A stretch of DNA of 64,000 nt from Opitutus sp. (GTDB lineage Bacteria; Verrucomicrobiota; Verrucomicrobiae; Opitutales; Opitutaceae): positions 1 to 64,000 of the forward strand of contig SIBR01000008.1 in the NCBI GenBank assembly GCA_009695065.1. The letters are read 5' to 3'. This document shows positions 8,715 to 18,404 of this stretch, one piece after another. The first letter of the stretch is position 1. Each line of letters begins with the position of its first letter. The notes beneath the pieces were generated by a model. The model was not told the origin of the DNA. It saw only the letters and a list, made by a program, of their open reading frames with translations, and made no database searches. Made by a program: the position numbers and the translations under genes.

Positions 8715-9467
8715 TTATTTCGTCGTGGCTTTCGCCGGTGCGGTGAGTTGCTCGCTGGTCAGGCCGAAGCGGCGTTCGCGGCGGTTGTATTCCGCGATCG
8801 CTGCGACCAGGTCGTCCTTGGTGAAGTCGGGCCAGAGCACCGGGGTGAAAACGAATTCCGCGTAGGCCGCCTGCATGAGGAGAAAATTGCTGATGCGCGT
8901 CTCGCCCGACGTGCGGATTACGAGGTCCGGTTCGGGCATGCCGGCCGTGTAGAGGTAGCGGCTGAAAGTCGCCCACGAGCCATCGTTGAGCTTTTCCTTG
9001 CCGGCGGCGACGGCCGCGGCATAGGCCCGGGCGGCGTCGACGATCTCCGTGCGGGCCCCATAATTCAGGGCGAGCACGAGGGTGTAGTCCGTGAAGTGCT
9101 TCGTCTCCTCCATTGTCGACCGTAGGAGCTTTTGCACGCCATCCGGCAGTTCCTCCGTCCGGCCGATCGTACAAAAACGGACCCGGCCGCACACAAAGGT
9201 GTCCAGTTCCTTCTTGAGGAAGAATTCAAGCAGGCTCATCAAGGCCCCGACCTCGTCCTGCGGCCTTTTCCAGTTTTCGATCGAAAAGGCGTAGAGGGTG
9301 AGCATGCGCACGCCGAGATCGCGTGCGGCGAAGGTGACGGTGCGTACCGTTTCCACTCCACGCCGGTGGCCCTCGATCCGCGGCAAGCCGCGCTGCTTCG
9401 CCCAGCGGCCATTGCCATCCATGATGATCGCGATGTGGGAGGGAACGTTTTCGGGGGGAACGGCCAT
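8715..9467 (-). CDS. uppS: Isoprenyl transferase (undecaprenyl diphosphate synthase), 250 aa
   Basis: Condenses IPP onto farnesyl diphosphate to give the C55 carrier for peptidoglycan and O-antigen synthesis. The signature HIAIIMDGNGRWAKQRG is at the N-terminus, with catalytic Asp17 in DGNGR. The second conserved block (PDLVIRTSGETRISNFLL) and the metal-binding FTPVLWPDF region are present. The frame is open to 9659, but homology begins at MAVPPENVPSHIAI, so the ATG at 9467 is chosen. It is the first gene of the minus-strand block and consumes products of the downstream MEP genes. Confidence 0.95.
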   Translation of the reverse strand: MAVPPENVPSHIAIIMDGNGRWAKQRGLPRIEGHRRGVETVRTVTFAARDLGVRMLTLYAFSIENWKRPQDEVGALMSLLEFFLKKELDTFVCGRVRFCTIGRTEELPDGVQKLLRSTMEETKHFTDYTLVLALNYGARTEIVDAARAYAAAVAAGKEKLNDGSWATFSRYLYTAGMPEPDLVIRTSGETRISNFLLMQAAYAEFVFTPVLWPDFTKDDLVAAIAEYNRRERRFGLTSEQLTAPAKATTK

Positions 9468-9657
9468 GCGATGCACGGGAACTTGGGCACGGGAGCGCGC
9501 GTTGACAAGGCCTTCGTCTCGCCCCGCCTTGAGTTGTTTCTGGCCGCCCGTAGCGCCCGGCCGGAAAAAGAGTCGGCCGGAAGTGCGATTCCCACCGTTG
9601 AGGCAGCGGATGCGCACTCCCGATTGACCGTGGGCCGGCTCGTGGCAGGGTGCCGGC

Positions 9658-9951
9658 ATGCGCCAACCGTGTTCAGCTCAGGAAATCGCCGGCGCCTGCC
9701 AGGCTTTGCCCGGTTGGACTCACGAGCAGGATGCACTCGTGAAGACTTTTGTGTTTGGCTCGTTTCGCGAGGCGCTGAGTTTTATGGTGCGGGTGGGCTT
9801 CGAGGCGGAGGCCTTGAACCATCATCCCGAGTGGAGCAACGTCTACAACCGGGTCGTCATCCGCCTCACCACCCACGATGCGGGCAACAAAGTCACGACC
9901 AGCGACCTTGAACTCGCCCGGCGCATTGAGGGAATTTCGTGGGTGGGTTGA
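9658..9951 (+). CDS. 4a-hydroxytetrahydrobiopterin dehydratase (PCD/DCoH family), 97 aa
   Basis: Small pterin-4a-carbinolamine dehydratase. The family signature is clear: EALNHHPEWSNVYNRVVIRL with the active-site HHPEW, followed by THDAGNKVT. Full length for the family. In bacteria it recycles pterin cofactor or supports molybdopterin metabolism, but no aromatic amino acid hydroxylase is nearby, so its role here is open. It is divergent from uppS, with 190 bp between the chosen starts. Confidence 0.93.
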   Translation: MRQPCSAQEIAGACQALPGWTHEQDALVKTFVFGSFREALSFMVRVGFEAEALNHHPEWSNVYNRVVIRLTTHDAGNKVTTSDLELARRIEGISWVG

Positions 9952-9990
9952 GCACGGCCCGGGGTAATCCGGCCGCGCCGGCCAGCGCCT

Positions 9991-10962
9991 TCACAACCCG
10001 CGCATGAAATTGAACGTGCGGTCGATTTGTCCGGGAAGCGTTTCGTGCGTAAAATCGGGATAGATCACGATGTCTTTTTTCGCGGTGATCTTATTGTAGG
10101 CGGCGAATTGTGCACTCGGCGGACAGATGGTATCCATGAGTCCGGTGAACATCAGGACCTCGGCGCGGACCCGCCCGGCGAGGTGCTGGCAGTCGACGTA
10201 GCCGAGTTTCGTAAAAATCTCTTTTACGCGCTCGTGCCGGGGATCGAAGGACCGGAAAAACAACCGCAGTTCTTCATAGGCTTCCCGGGCCATATCGAGC
10301 TCCCACACTCGCTGATAGTCGCACAGAAATGGGAAGACCGGGGCCGCTCTTTTGATGCGCGGTTCGAGGGCGGCGCAGGCGAGACTCAGCGCGCCGCCCT
10401 GCGAAGCGCCGAAGCAGCCCACCCGGCCGGCATCAACCTCCGCGAAACCCATGACGACGCGGGCGAGTTGCGCGGTATCGAGAAAGATCTGCCGAAAGGC
10501 GAGTTTGCGCGGATCGGGATCGTCTAGGCCGCGGATGATATGACCGCGCAGGGTCGTGCCTTTGACCTGCCCGGTGTCTTCCGATCGTCCGCCTTGGCCA
10601 CGGCAATCCATGGCGGCGTAGCAGAAGCCCTCGGCCGGCCAGCCGAATTTATCCAGCCAGTCGCCGCTGTGTCCCGAGTAGCCGTGAAATTGCAGCACCG
10701 CGGGATGGCGCAGACCGGGCGGCTGATTTTTCGGTCGGAGGTACTTTGCGTAGACACGCGCGCCGCCGACGCCGGTAAACCAAAGGTCGAAACACTCGAC
10801 CTTTGCCGTGTTGAGCAACGGGTTCGGGCGCAGTTCGAGGCGCGGATCGGTGGCGTCGAGTTCGCGCAAGGCCGCAGCCCAGTAGGCATCAAAATCCTCG
10901 GGGCGGGGGTTGCGGCCAAGGTAATGGTAGAGCTCGGGCAGCGGTTTGTCGACGAGGGGCAT
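9991..10962 (-). CDS. Acetylxylan esterase / cephalosporin-C deacetylase family (CE7), 323 aa
   Basis: Alpha/beta-hydrolase that removes acetyl groups from xylo-oligosaccharides or similar esters. Ser187 sits in GASQGG, Asp277 in GLMDTICPP and His306 in DFTHETLP, forming the catalytic triad. The oxyanion region LQFHGYSGHSGDW and the RGQGGRSEDT motif are typical of CE7. No signal peptide is present, so it probably acts in the cytoplasm on imported oligosaccharides. It stands alone, convergent with the PCD gene. Confidence 0.92.
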   Translation of the reverse strand: MPLVDKPLPELYHYLGRNPRPEDFDAYWAAALRELDATDPRLELRPNPLLNTAKVECFDLWFTGVGGARVYAKYLRPKNQPPGLRHPAVLQFHGYSGHSGDWLDKFGWPAEGFCYAAMDCRGQGGRSEDTGQVKGTTLRGHIIRGLDDPDPRKLAFRQIFLDTAQLARVVMGFAEVDAGRVGCFGASQGGALSLACAALEPRIKRAAPVFPFLCDYQRVWELDMAREAYEELRLFFRSFDPRHERVKEIFTKLGYVDCQHLAGRVRAEVLMFTGLMDTICPPSAQFAAYNKITAKKDIVIYPDFTHETLPGQIDRTFNFMRGL

Positions 10963-11013
10963 GGCGGGGAGGTTTAAGATTTTCTTCCGTGGGCCAAGGT
11001 CCGATTCGCAAAA

Positions 11014-11787
11014 TTAGAAAACCCGCACCAGCGAGCGGGGGCCGACGTCGATGAACGGGACGTGCAAGGGCAGGGTGCGCCGCCACCAGCCGCGTTCGTC
11101 GAAAACTCCGATTCCGGACGGGCGGGCGTCGCCGGTCGCCGCCAGCGGAGCGTAGAATTCCCTCTTTTCCGCATCGAATGCCAGTGATCCCGTGCTCTCG
11201 CGCTCCAAGGTCAGGCTTTCCAGGCGCCGGCCCGCGAGGTCGTAGGTCGTGATCCGGCTGGGTGAACCGCGGTGCAGCAAAAACAAGACGTCGCGGATGG
11301 AATCGTAAGCGATGCCGATCGCGGGCGCCGGGAGATCGCGCAGTGCGATCGTCCGCACGAACCGGCCGAGCCGGGACAGTTCGACCACGGCCGGATCAGC
11401 TGAATGGAACAGGAAGATGTGCCCATCGCGGGGTTTGACGGCGAGATCGCCATCTGCCGCGGTGGCCAGAGCATCGATGGTGAATTCGCGTTTTACCGCC
11501 CGGGCCGGCCGGTCGACCACCCGGATTCGATTTCCCGGCGCCAGCCGCAAAAAGAAATGGTCGGTGAAGGGATTGTGGGCGAAGCCGGCGATGCGCTCAT
11601 CGCGGGCGAGGAAACTGGGGATTTCGTCGGCCGGCGTGCCGCCCGTGTCGTGGATGGCATTCGCGGCCGGATTCGCTACCGTGTACACGTGCAACGGCCC
11701 CGGTGTCGCGCAGCCGCCCGCGGCCAGCGCCGCGAGGACCGGGATGACGACGCGCCAGCCGCCGCGAGCGCGGTTTCGCATTGTCAT
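11014..11787 (-). CDS. Putative lipoprotein with beta-propeller-like repeats, 257 aa
   Basis: Function unknown. From MTMRNRARGGWRVV there is an Arg-rich n-region, a hydrophobic core and a lipobox LAAGGC, so the mature protein should be lipid-anchored in the periplasm. The rest repeats short segments such as RLGRFVRTIALRDLP and YDLAGRRLESLTL, as in six-bladed NHL/SMP-30-like propellers. The frame is open to 11859, but that start would overlap the divergent phosphorylase gene. The ATG at 11787 leaves 28 bp between the two starts. Confidence 0.7.
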   Translation of the reverse strand: MTMRNRARGGWRVVIPVLAALAAGGCATPGPLHVYTVANPAANAIHDTGGTPADEIPSFLARDERIAGFAHNPFTDHFFLRLAPGNRIRVVDRPARAVKREFTIDALATAADGDLAVKPRDGHIFLFHSADPAVVELSRLGRFVRTIALRDLPAPAIGIAYDSIRDVLFLLHRGSPSRITTYDLAGRRLESLTLERESTGSLAFDAEKREFYAPLAATGDARPSGIGVFDERGWWRRTLPLHVPFIDVGPRSLVRVF

Positions 11788-11815
11788 CGCCCGCCGGCGG
11801 CGCGTGATTCGCCCG

Positions 11816-12514
11816 ATGAGAGTCGCGTTCATGAGTGGCACGAGTATCGTCAATTCCACGTTGTTTTCGACATGGGATGTGAAGACGGTCGAGACGAAAT
11901 ACGGGCCGGTGACCTACAAGTCGCGCGGCGACCACGTTCTGATCAACCGCCACGGCTACGCGTTTCCCCTGCCACCGCATTCGATCAATTATCGGGCGAA
12001 CGTTGCCGCCCTGGCGGATCTTGGCTTTCAGGACATCGTGTCGCTCAATTCGGTGGGTTCGCTAAAAAAGGAGCTGCCGCCCGGCACCCTGGTCTCGTGC
12101 TCCGACTATGTCGGTTTGCAGCAGGGACCCATGACATTTTTTGATCAGGAGTTGAAAGGTGGCGCGCCCACGATCGCCAACAACCTCATTCCCAGGCTCG
12201 TCGCGGCCCTGGCGCCGGAATTCGAGATCCATACCGGGAAGATTTATGTGCAGATGCGCGGGCCCCGCTTCGAAACCAAGGCGGAGATCCGCATCGTGCA
12301 GCACTGGGGCGATGTGATCGGCATGACGGCGGCGCACGAGGCCGACCTCTGCACGGAGGCCAACCTGCGGTACAACAGCCTGGCCCTGATCGACAACTAC
12401 GCGAACGGCCTCGAGGGCACGGAGATCGATTTCGCGAAATTCAAGGGCCTCGTGAAAGAGAATCAGGCCCGAGTGAACCGGCTGTTCGTGCGGCTGCTGG
12501 AGATCCTGGCCTGA
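11816..12514 (+). CDS. MTAP-family purine nucleoside phosphorylase, 232 aa
   Basis: Member of the PNP_UDP_1 superfamily, closest in motifs to 5'-methylthioadenosine/6-oxopurine phosphorylases. It has PPHSINYRANVAAL, SVGSLKKELPPG and RGPRFETKAEIR; these correspond to phosphate, ribose and base contacts in the family. The phosphate loop near the start reads MSGTSIV where many members have GG(T/S)G, so exact substrate specificity is uncertain. The ATG at 11816 is preferred over 11831 because it gives a complete first beta strand. The long upstream open frame is the antisense of the lipoprotein gene. Confidence 0.85.
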   Translation: MRVAFMSGTSIVNSTLFSTWDVKTVETKYGPVTYKSRGDHVLINRHGYAFPLPPHSINYRANVAALADLGFQDIVSLNSVGSLKKELPPGTLVSCSDYVGLQQGPMTFFDQELKGGAPTIANNLIPRLVAALAPEFEIHTGKIYVQMRGPRFETKAEIRIVQHWGDVIGMTAAHEADLCTEANLRYNSLALIDNYANGLEGTEIDFAKFKGLVKENQARVNRLFVRLLEILA

Positions 12515-12583
12515 TCCAGCGTTGGCTCTGCGCCGGGGGCCCGTTCCTGACTCGAAATAAGCCGGCCGAACCAAATTTTTATC

Positions 12584-13417
12584 ATGAAATTCATCGGCGT
12601 GTTGGGGTTGGGCATCATCGGCAGTGTCTGGGCACGACATTATGCGACCGCCGGGCGGCTGGCCGGCGCGTGGAATCGCACGCCCCAACCCGGATTTCCG
12701 GCGTGGCAACCGTCGCCGGAGGCGGTTGCCGCCGCGGCGGACGTGATCCAGATCGTGGTGGCGGACCCGCCCGCCGTGCGTGAGTTGCTGACCCGGATCG
12801 CACCGCACCTCGGGCCCGGAAAGACCGTCGTGCAGTCGAGCACGATCGATCCCTCGGCCAGCGCCGAATTCGCCGCGCAGGTGAACAGCCGGGGCGCCCA
12901 TTACCTGGAGGCTCCGTTCACCGGCAGCCGCTCCGCGGCCGAGCAAAAACAGAATGTATTTTACCTCGGGGGCGAGGCCGCGGCGGTCGATGCTGCGGAG
13001 GCGTTGCTTGCCCTCGTGTCGACGCGGCGATTCGTCATCGGAACGAACGCCCAGGCGGCGGCACTCAAGCTGGCGATCAACCTGAATGCGGCGGCGGTGA
13101 TGCAGGGTCTGTGCGAGGCGTTGACGCTGGCCCGGCGTAACGGGATTGCGGATGCGATGTTCTTCGATGTGCTCGAGCAGAACGTCGGCTGCTCGGGCCT
13201 CGCCAAGTTGAAGGGCCCTAAGCTGCGCGCGGCCGATTTTTCGCCGCAGTTTTCCGTGAAGCACATGCACAAGGACATGCGCCTCGCGTCCCGCACGGCC
13301 GGCTGCGACGATTTTCCCGTGTTGGAAGCCGTGCGCGAAACGTTAAAGACGGCGGAGGCGCGGGGCTTGGGGGACGAGGATTTTTCCGCTGTGATCAAGA
13401 TTCTGAGCCCGGAGTGA
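12584..13417 (+). CDS. NAD(P)-dependent beta-hydroxyacid dehydrogenase family protein, 277 aa
   Basis: 3-Hydroxyisobutyrate/tartronate semialdehyde dehydrogenase family. The Rossmann motif GLGIIG is at residues 8-13, and the substrate-binding region TGSRSAAE follows the DPSASAEF stretch. The probable catalytic Lys is residue 162 in ALKLAINLNAA. The C-terminal all-helical domain is complete (KHMHKDMRLA). Substrate cannot be told from the sequence; the family also includes imine reductases and succinic-semialdehyde reductases. It follows the phosphorylase by 69 bp. Confidence 0.9.
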   Translation: MKFIGVLGLGIIGSVWARHYATAGRLAGAWNRTPQPGFPAWQPSPEAVAAAADVIQIVVADPPAVRELLTRIAPHLGPGKTVVQSSTIDPSASAEFAAQVNSRGAHYLEAPFTGSRSAAEQKQNVFYLGGEAAAVDAAEALLALVSTRRFVIGTNAQAAALKLAINLNAAAVMQGLCEALTLARRNGIADAMFFDVLEQNVGCSGLAKLKGPKLRAADFSPQFSVKHMHKDMRLASRTAGCDDFPVLEAVRETLKTAEARGLGDEDFSAVIKILSPE

Positions 13418-13652
13418 GCACAGGGCGGGAAATCGTTGGAGAAGATCTTTGCCCTCACATGGCCCGCCGGTGGCCGAAGGCAGCGGACTTGACGAATTTA
13501 ACCTTCCCGCTCCAGATTCGGTTCTGGTTTACCCCGTCTGCGCCTGCCTCAGGCATCTCCTCCTCTCTTACTCCGCATTAACTCCCCCGGCGCCTCGTGT
13601 GCGACGGCGGCAACCAGCATCAGCACCCTTGGAAACCTCCGCTCTGCCCAAA

Positions 13653-14972
13653 ATGAACCGCCGTTCCTTCCTTTCCACCTCCCTGGTCGCGGCCGCCTCG
13701 CCGCTTGTTGCCCCGGGACTGATTCGGTCCGCTCAAGCCGCCCAGGCCCCGGGGCCTGATCCGGTCGCGACCAACGAAACCATCGCGGCGCCCCGCCGGG
13801 CCGGCCTCGCGTTGCTCAAGCCGTCCCAAAAGGACCTCGAACACGGCATGGCCCTGCATGCCAGTTCGGTGGTGCTCGATGTCTACGGCTTCGGCCCCGG
13901 TGCGTCCGTCGACAATGCCATTCTGGCCAAGATCATGGAGTCCGGTGCGTCGGAACTGGAGATCGCGGAAGCCCGCGAGGACATGAACATGACCCGGTTC
14001 ATCACTGACCCCGCCGAACGGGCCGAATACGAGGGCGCCTGGCAGGCCGCCGGTGTCACGGCGATCATCCGTAATTCCGGCGAGGAGGGTAACGAGGCCA
14101 TGCGCCTGATGAAGCGGCTCGCCCGCTGGGTCCAGGTCACCGACCGCATGCGCGAGCGGTTTCCGAAAGCCGTGCGGGCGGACGAGATCGTCGCCGCGAA
14201 GAAAGCGGGTCATCAGGCGATCATGATGACCACGAATGGCGTTCCGCTCGTGCAACAATGGATCAACACGGTCGACGAGCTCCGGCACATCCGTACCTTT
14301 GCCGAGCTCGGCGTGCGCATGATGCACCTGACCTACAATCGGCGGAACCCGATCGGAGACGGTTGCGGCGAGACGAACGACGCGGGCCTCAGCGACTTCG
14401 GCCGGCAGGTCGTGGCGGAACTCAACCGCCAGGGCGTGATCGCCGATTGCGCGCACAGCAGTCAGAAGACCGGCTCCGACGCCGCGAAAGTTACCAAGAA
14501 GCCGATGGTCGCCAGCCACAGTTGCGCCCATGCACTCAATGCGCACATCCGCGCCAAGAAGGACGACGTCATCAAGGCCATCGCGGATACGGACGGCCTC
14601 ATCGGAGTTTGCTGCATCGGCCACTTCCTTGGCGGCAACAAGGACATCGTCGCCTTCCTCGATCATATCGACTATTTGGTGAAGCGGTTTGGAGCCAATC
14701 ACGTCGGCATTGGCACAGACACCGGTTACAGCTCCCGCCTGAAGCCCAACGACGCGAAGCTGCCCCAGCGCAGCGGCACGCAGCGGATCCGCTGGGAAGC
14801 CCTTTGGCCGGCGGGTGCGCTTGGCGCCCCGACGCGTGATACCACCTCCCTGGCGTGGACGAACTGGCCCCTCTTTACCGTCGGCATGGTGCAGCGTGGT
14901 CACAGCGACGAGACGATACAGAAGATTCTCGGCGGCAATATGCTCCGTGTCCTCCGGGCGAATGAGGCGTAA
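13653..14972 (+). CDS. Exported membrane-dipeptidase-like protein (peptidase M19), 439 aa
   Basis: Renal-dipeptidase family metallohydrolase. It starts MNRRSFLSTSLVAAASPLV, a Tat-type leader with twin Arg, so it is probably exported folded. Metal-site candidates include the ADCAHSS and VASHSCAHAL segments and GIGTDTGY near the C-terminus. The usual N-terminal HxD motif is replaced by VVLDVYGFG, so one metal ligand may be missing or shifted. The frame extends upstream to 13449 but only the Tat start makes sense. It precedes the Gfo/Idh gene by 155 bp. Confidence 0.87.
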   Translation: MNRRSFLSTSLVAAASPLVAPGLIRSAQAAQAPGPDPVATNETIAAPRRAGLALLKPSQKDLEHGMALHASSVVLDVYGFGPGASVDNAILAKIMESGASELEIAEAREDMNMTRFITDPAERAEYEGAWQAAGVTAIIRNSGEEGNEAMRLMKRLARWVQVTDRMRERFPKAVRADEIVAAKKAGHQAIMMTTNGVPLVQQWINTVDELRHIRTFAELGVRMMHLTYNRRNPIGDGCGETNDAGLSDFGRQVVAELNRQGVIADCAHSSQKTGSDAAKVTKKPMVASHSCAHALNAHIRAKKDDVIKAIADTDGLIGVCCIGHFLGGNKDIVAFLDHIDYLVKRFGANHVGIGTDTGYSSRLKPNDAKLPQRSGTQRIRWEALWPAGALGAPTRDTTSLAWTNWPLFTVGMVQRGHSDETIQKILGGNMLRVLRANEA

Positions 14973-15127
14973 AATCGACCGCGATGCCTCTCCCGTGAAC
15001 GTTTTTGGCCGACAATCGTTGAGATTGAACTCGGCGCCCACCCGTGGTTGAAATCCTATAAGTTCCTCCGGTGCTCCAGGCACCGCTTCCTGACGTTCGT
15101 TGTTTAATTAACCTCAAAAAATCCAAC

Positions 15128-16642
15128 ATGCCTCAACTATCTCGCAAAGATTTTCTCAAGACATCGATGATCGGCGGCGGCGCCGCCTTTCTGGCCGGCT
15201 CCAAACTCTACGGTGCGGTGGCACCGACCGGTAGCGCCAATGGTGACATCCGCATCGCGGTCGCCGGCATCAATGGTCAGGGCAGTGGCCACGTTAAGAC
15301 TTACTACAACATGCCGGGCACGAAGCTCGTCGCCTTGTGCGATGTCGACAGCACCCTGCTGGCGAAGCGCGTGGCGGAAACGGAAAAGCAGGGCATCCAC
15401 GTGACGGCCTATCGCGATTTCCGGAAGCTGCTCGAAGACAAGACGGTCGACGCGATCGTCATGGCCCCGCCGAATCACTGGCACTCGCTGATGACGATCT
15501 GGGCGCTGCAGGCCGGGAAGGACGTCTACGTCGAAAAGCCGCTCTCGCACAACGTGTGGGAAGGCCGCCAGGCGGTTGCCGCCGCCAAGCGCTACAACAA
15601 GAACATCGTCGTCGCCGGCACGCAGAACCGCTCGTCCGAGGACATCATGGAGGCGGTGGACTACGTGCAATCCGGCAAGCTCGGCAAAATCCAATCGTCC
15701 CGCGGCCTCTGCTACAAATTGCGCGAGAGCATCGACCGGACCACGGGCCCGCAGCCGATCCCGGCCAACGTCGATTACGAATTGTGGACCGGTCCTGCCG
15801 ATATGACGCCGCCGCGGCGCAACAGCGCGGCCCGGGGGCCGATCCACTACGATTGGCACTGGTTCTTTAATTACGGCGGGGGCGACATGACCAACCAGGG
15901 CATTCATCAAATGGACATCGCCCGCTGGTTCCTCGGCGAAAAGGGTCTGCCACCCACCGTTATGAGCTTTGGCGGACGCTTTGGGCTGATCGATGACGCG
16001 GAGACACCGAACACGCTGATTTCGGTCTTCGGTTACGAGAAAGCGCCGTTGATATTCGAAGTCCGCGGTCTGCCGATGAAACCCGGGATGAAGGCCATGG
16101 ATAACTACCGTGGAGCGCGCGTCGGCGTCGTCGTGCAGTGCGAGAACGGCTACGTCACCGTCGCCGAGACCGGCAATGCGATGATCTATGATAACAACAA
16201 CAAGGTGCTTCGGAAGCTCGACAAGGGCGGCAGCGGTGCGCACCGGGCGAACTTCGTGAAGGCGATGCAGACGCGCAAGGTGGTCCACGGCGTGATCGAC
16301 GAGTGTCATTACTCGTCGGCGCTTTGCCACCTCGGCAACGTGTCCTACCTGGTCGGCGCGGAGAAATCCAACGCCGAGTTGGCCGACGCAGTGAAATCGA
16401 GTGCGGTCACCAAGGACGCGTTTGGCCGGGTGCTCGATCACCTCAAGGCGCACAACATCGATACGGACGGCACGAAGACCGTGGTCGGCCCGCTGCTGAA
16501 GATCGATGGCCGGACGGAATCGTTCGTCGGTCCGGACAAGACGATCGTGGCCGCCGCCAACCGCAGCGCGCTGTTGAAGCGCGAGGGTCGCGGGCCGTTC
16601 CGGATTCCGCAGATTCACGCCGGACCGGTGGCCGTTTCCTGA
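15128..16642 (+). CDS. Tat-exported Gfo/Idh/MocA family oxidoreductase, 504 aa
   Basis: NAD(P)-dependent sugar-type oxidoreductase fold. The leader MPQLSRKDFLKTSMIGGGAA is a Tat-like signal (Arg-Lys variant of S-R-R-x-F-L-K). The Rossmann start is IAVAGINGQGSGH, and the family EKP motif lies in DVYVEKPLSHN. Large exported members of this family are abundant in Planctomycetes and Verrucomicrobia, where the cofactor may be carried through the membrane in the folded enzyme. Substrate unknown. A strong terminator follows at 16680. Confidence 0.92.
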   Translation: MPQLSRKDFLKTSMIGGGAAFLAGSKLYGAVAPTGSANGDIRIAVAGINGQGSGHVKTYYNMPGTKLVALCDVDSTLLAKRVAETEKQGIHVTAYRDFRKLLEDKTVDAIVMAPPNHWHSLMTIWALQAGKDVYVEKPLSHNVWEGRQAVAAAKRYNKNIVVAGTQNRSSEDIMEAVDYVQSGKLGKIQSSRGLCYKLRESIDRTTGPQPIPANVDYELWTGPADMTPPRRNSAARGPIHYDWHWFFNYGGGDMTNQGIHQMDIARWFLGEKGLPPTVMSFGGRFGLIDDAETPNTLISVFGYEKAPLIFEVRGLPMKPGMKAMDNYRGARVGVVVQCENGYVTVAETGNAMIYDNNNKVLRKLDKGGSGAHRANFVKAMQTRKVVHGVIDECHYSSALCHLGNVSYLVGAEKSNAELADAVKSSAVTKDAFGRVLDHLKAHNIDTDGTKTVVGPLLKIDGRTESFVGPDKTIVAAANRSALLKREGRGPFRIPQIHAGPVAVS

Positions 16643-16679
16643 CCGGATTCCCGTACGGTTAAGCAGAACGCTTCATTTT

Positions 16680-16717
16680 CCCCCAAGGCGGCTTTGGCTC
16701 CTTGGGGGAATTGATTT
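16680..16717 (+). terminator. Rho-independent terminator after the Gfo/Idh gene
   Basis: A nine-base stem CCCCCAAGG (16680-16688) pairs with CCTTGGGGG (16700-16708) and is followed by AATTGATTTTTA. It lies 38 bp after the plus-strand stop codon. Confidence 0.8.
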
Positions 16718-16905
16718 TTAGGTATTGTCGGCGCCGGCCTCCGGCGACGACGCATTGAGGCCACCAGGGTTTCTCCCAGGAAAGTCCCAGAGTTCGTCGC
16801 CATGCCCACCTTATACGTTTTCAGCAGGTCTGGCTGGCTCGTGCGGAAACCCCTCCCGTCGGGCCGGGAGGCCGCGACGCGGGGCACACGCCTGCCGGCG
16901 AGCGG

Positions 16906-17991
16906 ATGCAGTCGATCGATATTCTGCGCGGCTTCGACATGTTTTGGATTTCCGGCGGCGAGGCTTTTTTTCACGCCCTCGCGCTGGCGACGGGCTGGAC
17001 CACGGCGGTCTGGTTTGCCGGGCAATTGACGCACACCCGTTGGGAGGGGATGACGTTCTACGATCTCATCCAGCCGCTCTTCCTCTTCATCACCGGGCTG
17101 ACGCTGCCGATGTCCGTCGGTCGTCGGCTCGCGCGCGGGCAGAGCCGCTGGGAGGTGTTCCACCGCATGGCGCTGCGAATAATCGTGCTCATCCTCCTGG
17201 GGCACCTGGATAAGAATGGTCCCGTTTCTTTCGACTTCGCGCAGGTTCGCTTCGCGGGGGTGCTGCAACGCATCGGCGTCGCCGGCCTGATCGCGTCGGT
17301 CATCATGATGTTCGCCCGTCCCCGGGCCCAGATCGTCTGGGTGGTCGGAATTCTGGTGGTTTATTGGGGGCTGCTCACGTTCGTGCCGGCCTCGGGCCAG
17401 CCGACGGTGACGTATGAGAAGGGCAAAAACATCATCGATTACGTCGATCAGCACATCATGCCCGGCAAACTGGCCTCCGGGGTGCACGACGCCAATGGCT
17501 GGACAGCCATGCCGCCGGTCGTGGCCACGGTTCTGCTGAGCGCCCTGGCGGGTGCCTAGCTGCTTTCCGCCGGGTCCGTTGGGCGCAAAGTCGCCGGCTT
17601 GCTCGGAGCCGGGGCGATCATGGTCGTGCTCGGCTGGCTGTGGGGACACCAACTGCCGATCATCAAGCACCTCTGGACGAGTTCCTTTGTGCTCTATACG
17701 GCCGGTTGGAGCTGCCTTTTGCTGGGCCTTTTCCATGGCATCGTGGATGGGCTGCGGTGGCATCGGTGGGGATTTCCGTTCCTCCTCATCGGGATGAATC
17801 CCCTCGTCATCTACCTCCTGACGAACACGCGCTGGGTCGATTTCCACTACATCGCAAAATTCTTTCTGGGCTTTTCCTACAGTCACGCCAGCCGGGCCAT
17901 GCTGCTGGTGTGGCAGGCGTCGGCGACGATTCTGGTCGAGTTCGTTTTCTTGTATTGGCTGTACCGGAAGAAGTTCTTCTGGCGGGTCTGA
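16906..17991 (+). pseudogene. NagX/HGSNAT-like membrane acyltransferase interrupted by an amber codon
   Basis: Multi-pass membrane protein of the heparan-alpha-glucosaminide N-acetyltransferase-like (DUF5009) family, expected to acetylate amino sugars at the membrane. The N-terminal hallmark QSIDILRGFDMFW and the IQPLFLFITGLTLPM helix are present. One in-frame TAG at 17557-17559 splits it into 217 and about 143 codons. The same frame then continues (LLSAGSVGRKVAGLLGAG) through four more helices to GLSTOP at 17991. A Trp codon fits the site (ALAGAW-LLSAG). The lesion is a single transition and could be a recent mutation or a consensus error. Confidence 0.82.
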
Positions 17992-17999
17992 GCACTCAA

Positions 18000-18404
18000 A
18001 GCTTTCGATCAGATACGCGGAAGGGAGATAGCGGAAGGGCGGAAACGCGAAAAATCCCCGTTCGATTCCGCGTTTTCGCCCTTCCGCGTTTTCGCGATGA
18101 AGTCCGAATTATTGAGGATCGCGCAATGGCCTGACGGAAATGATTGGCGTGCCTCTCGCTGCTCACACCGGGATTCGAGCACGGCTGTCGGTCGGATGCG
18201 CGAACCTCAATAAGAACCGCCTCGCGGAGGGGTCCGGTGGGCTCCGAAATACACGCGCGAGCGTTGCCGAAGGCGTATTGCCGGCGGCGATGCTTGCGCC
18301 GGGCGATCGAATTCCCTTGGCTCATTTCGCGTCAGACAGCGAAGCATCCTGACCCGGGAGTCGCGATCCGCCGCAGGCGACCTTACGCCCCATTCCCCGT
18401 TTCC
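18000..18404. other. 405-bp gap between the NagX-like locus and ggt
   Basis: No credible gene is seen. The left part holds a long imperfect palindrome (18031-18087). The remainder is G+C-rich and shows no recognisable motif; it should contain the ggt promoter. Confidence 0.6.
18031..18087. repeat. Imperfect 19-bp inverted repeat
   Basis: GCGGAAGGGCGGAAACGCG (18031-18049) faces CGCGTTTTCGCCCTTCCGC (18069-18087) with one mismatch and a 19-bp loop. A further partial copy of the GCGGAAGGG unit precedes it at about 18018. It lies just after the NagX-like locus and could work as a terminator or be an interspersed palindromic element. Confidence 0.7.
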
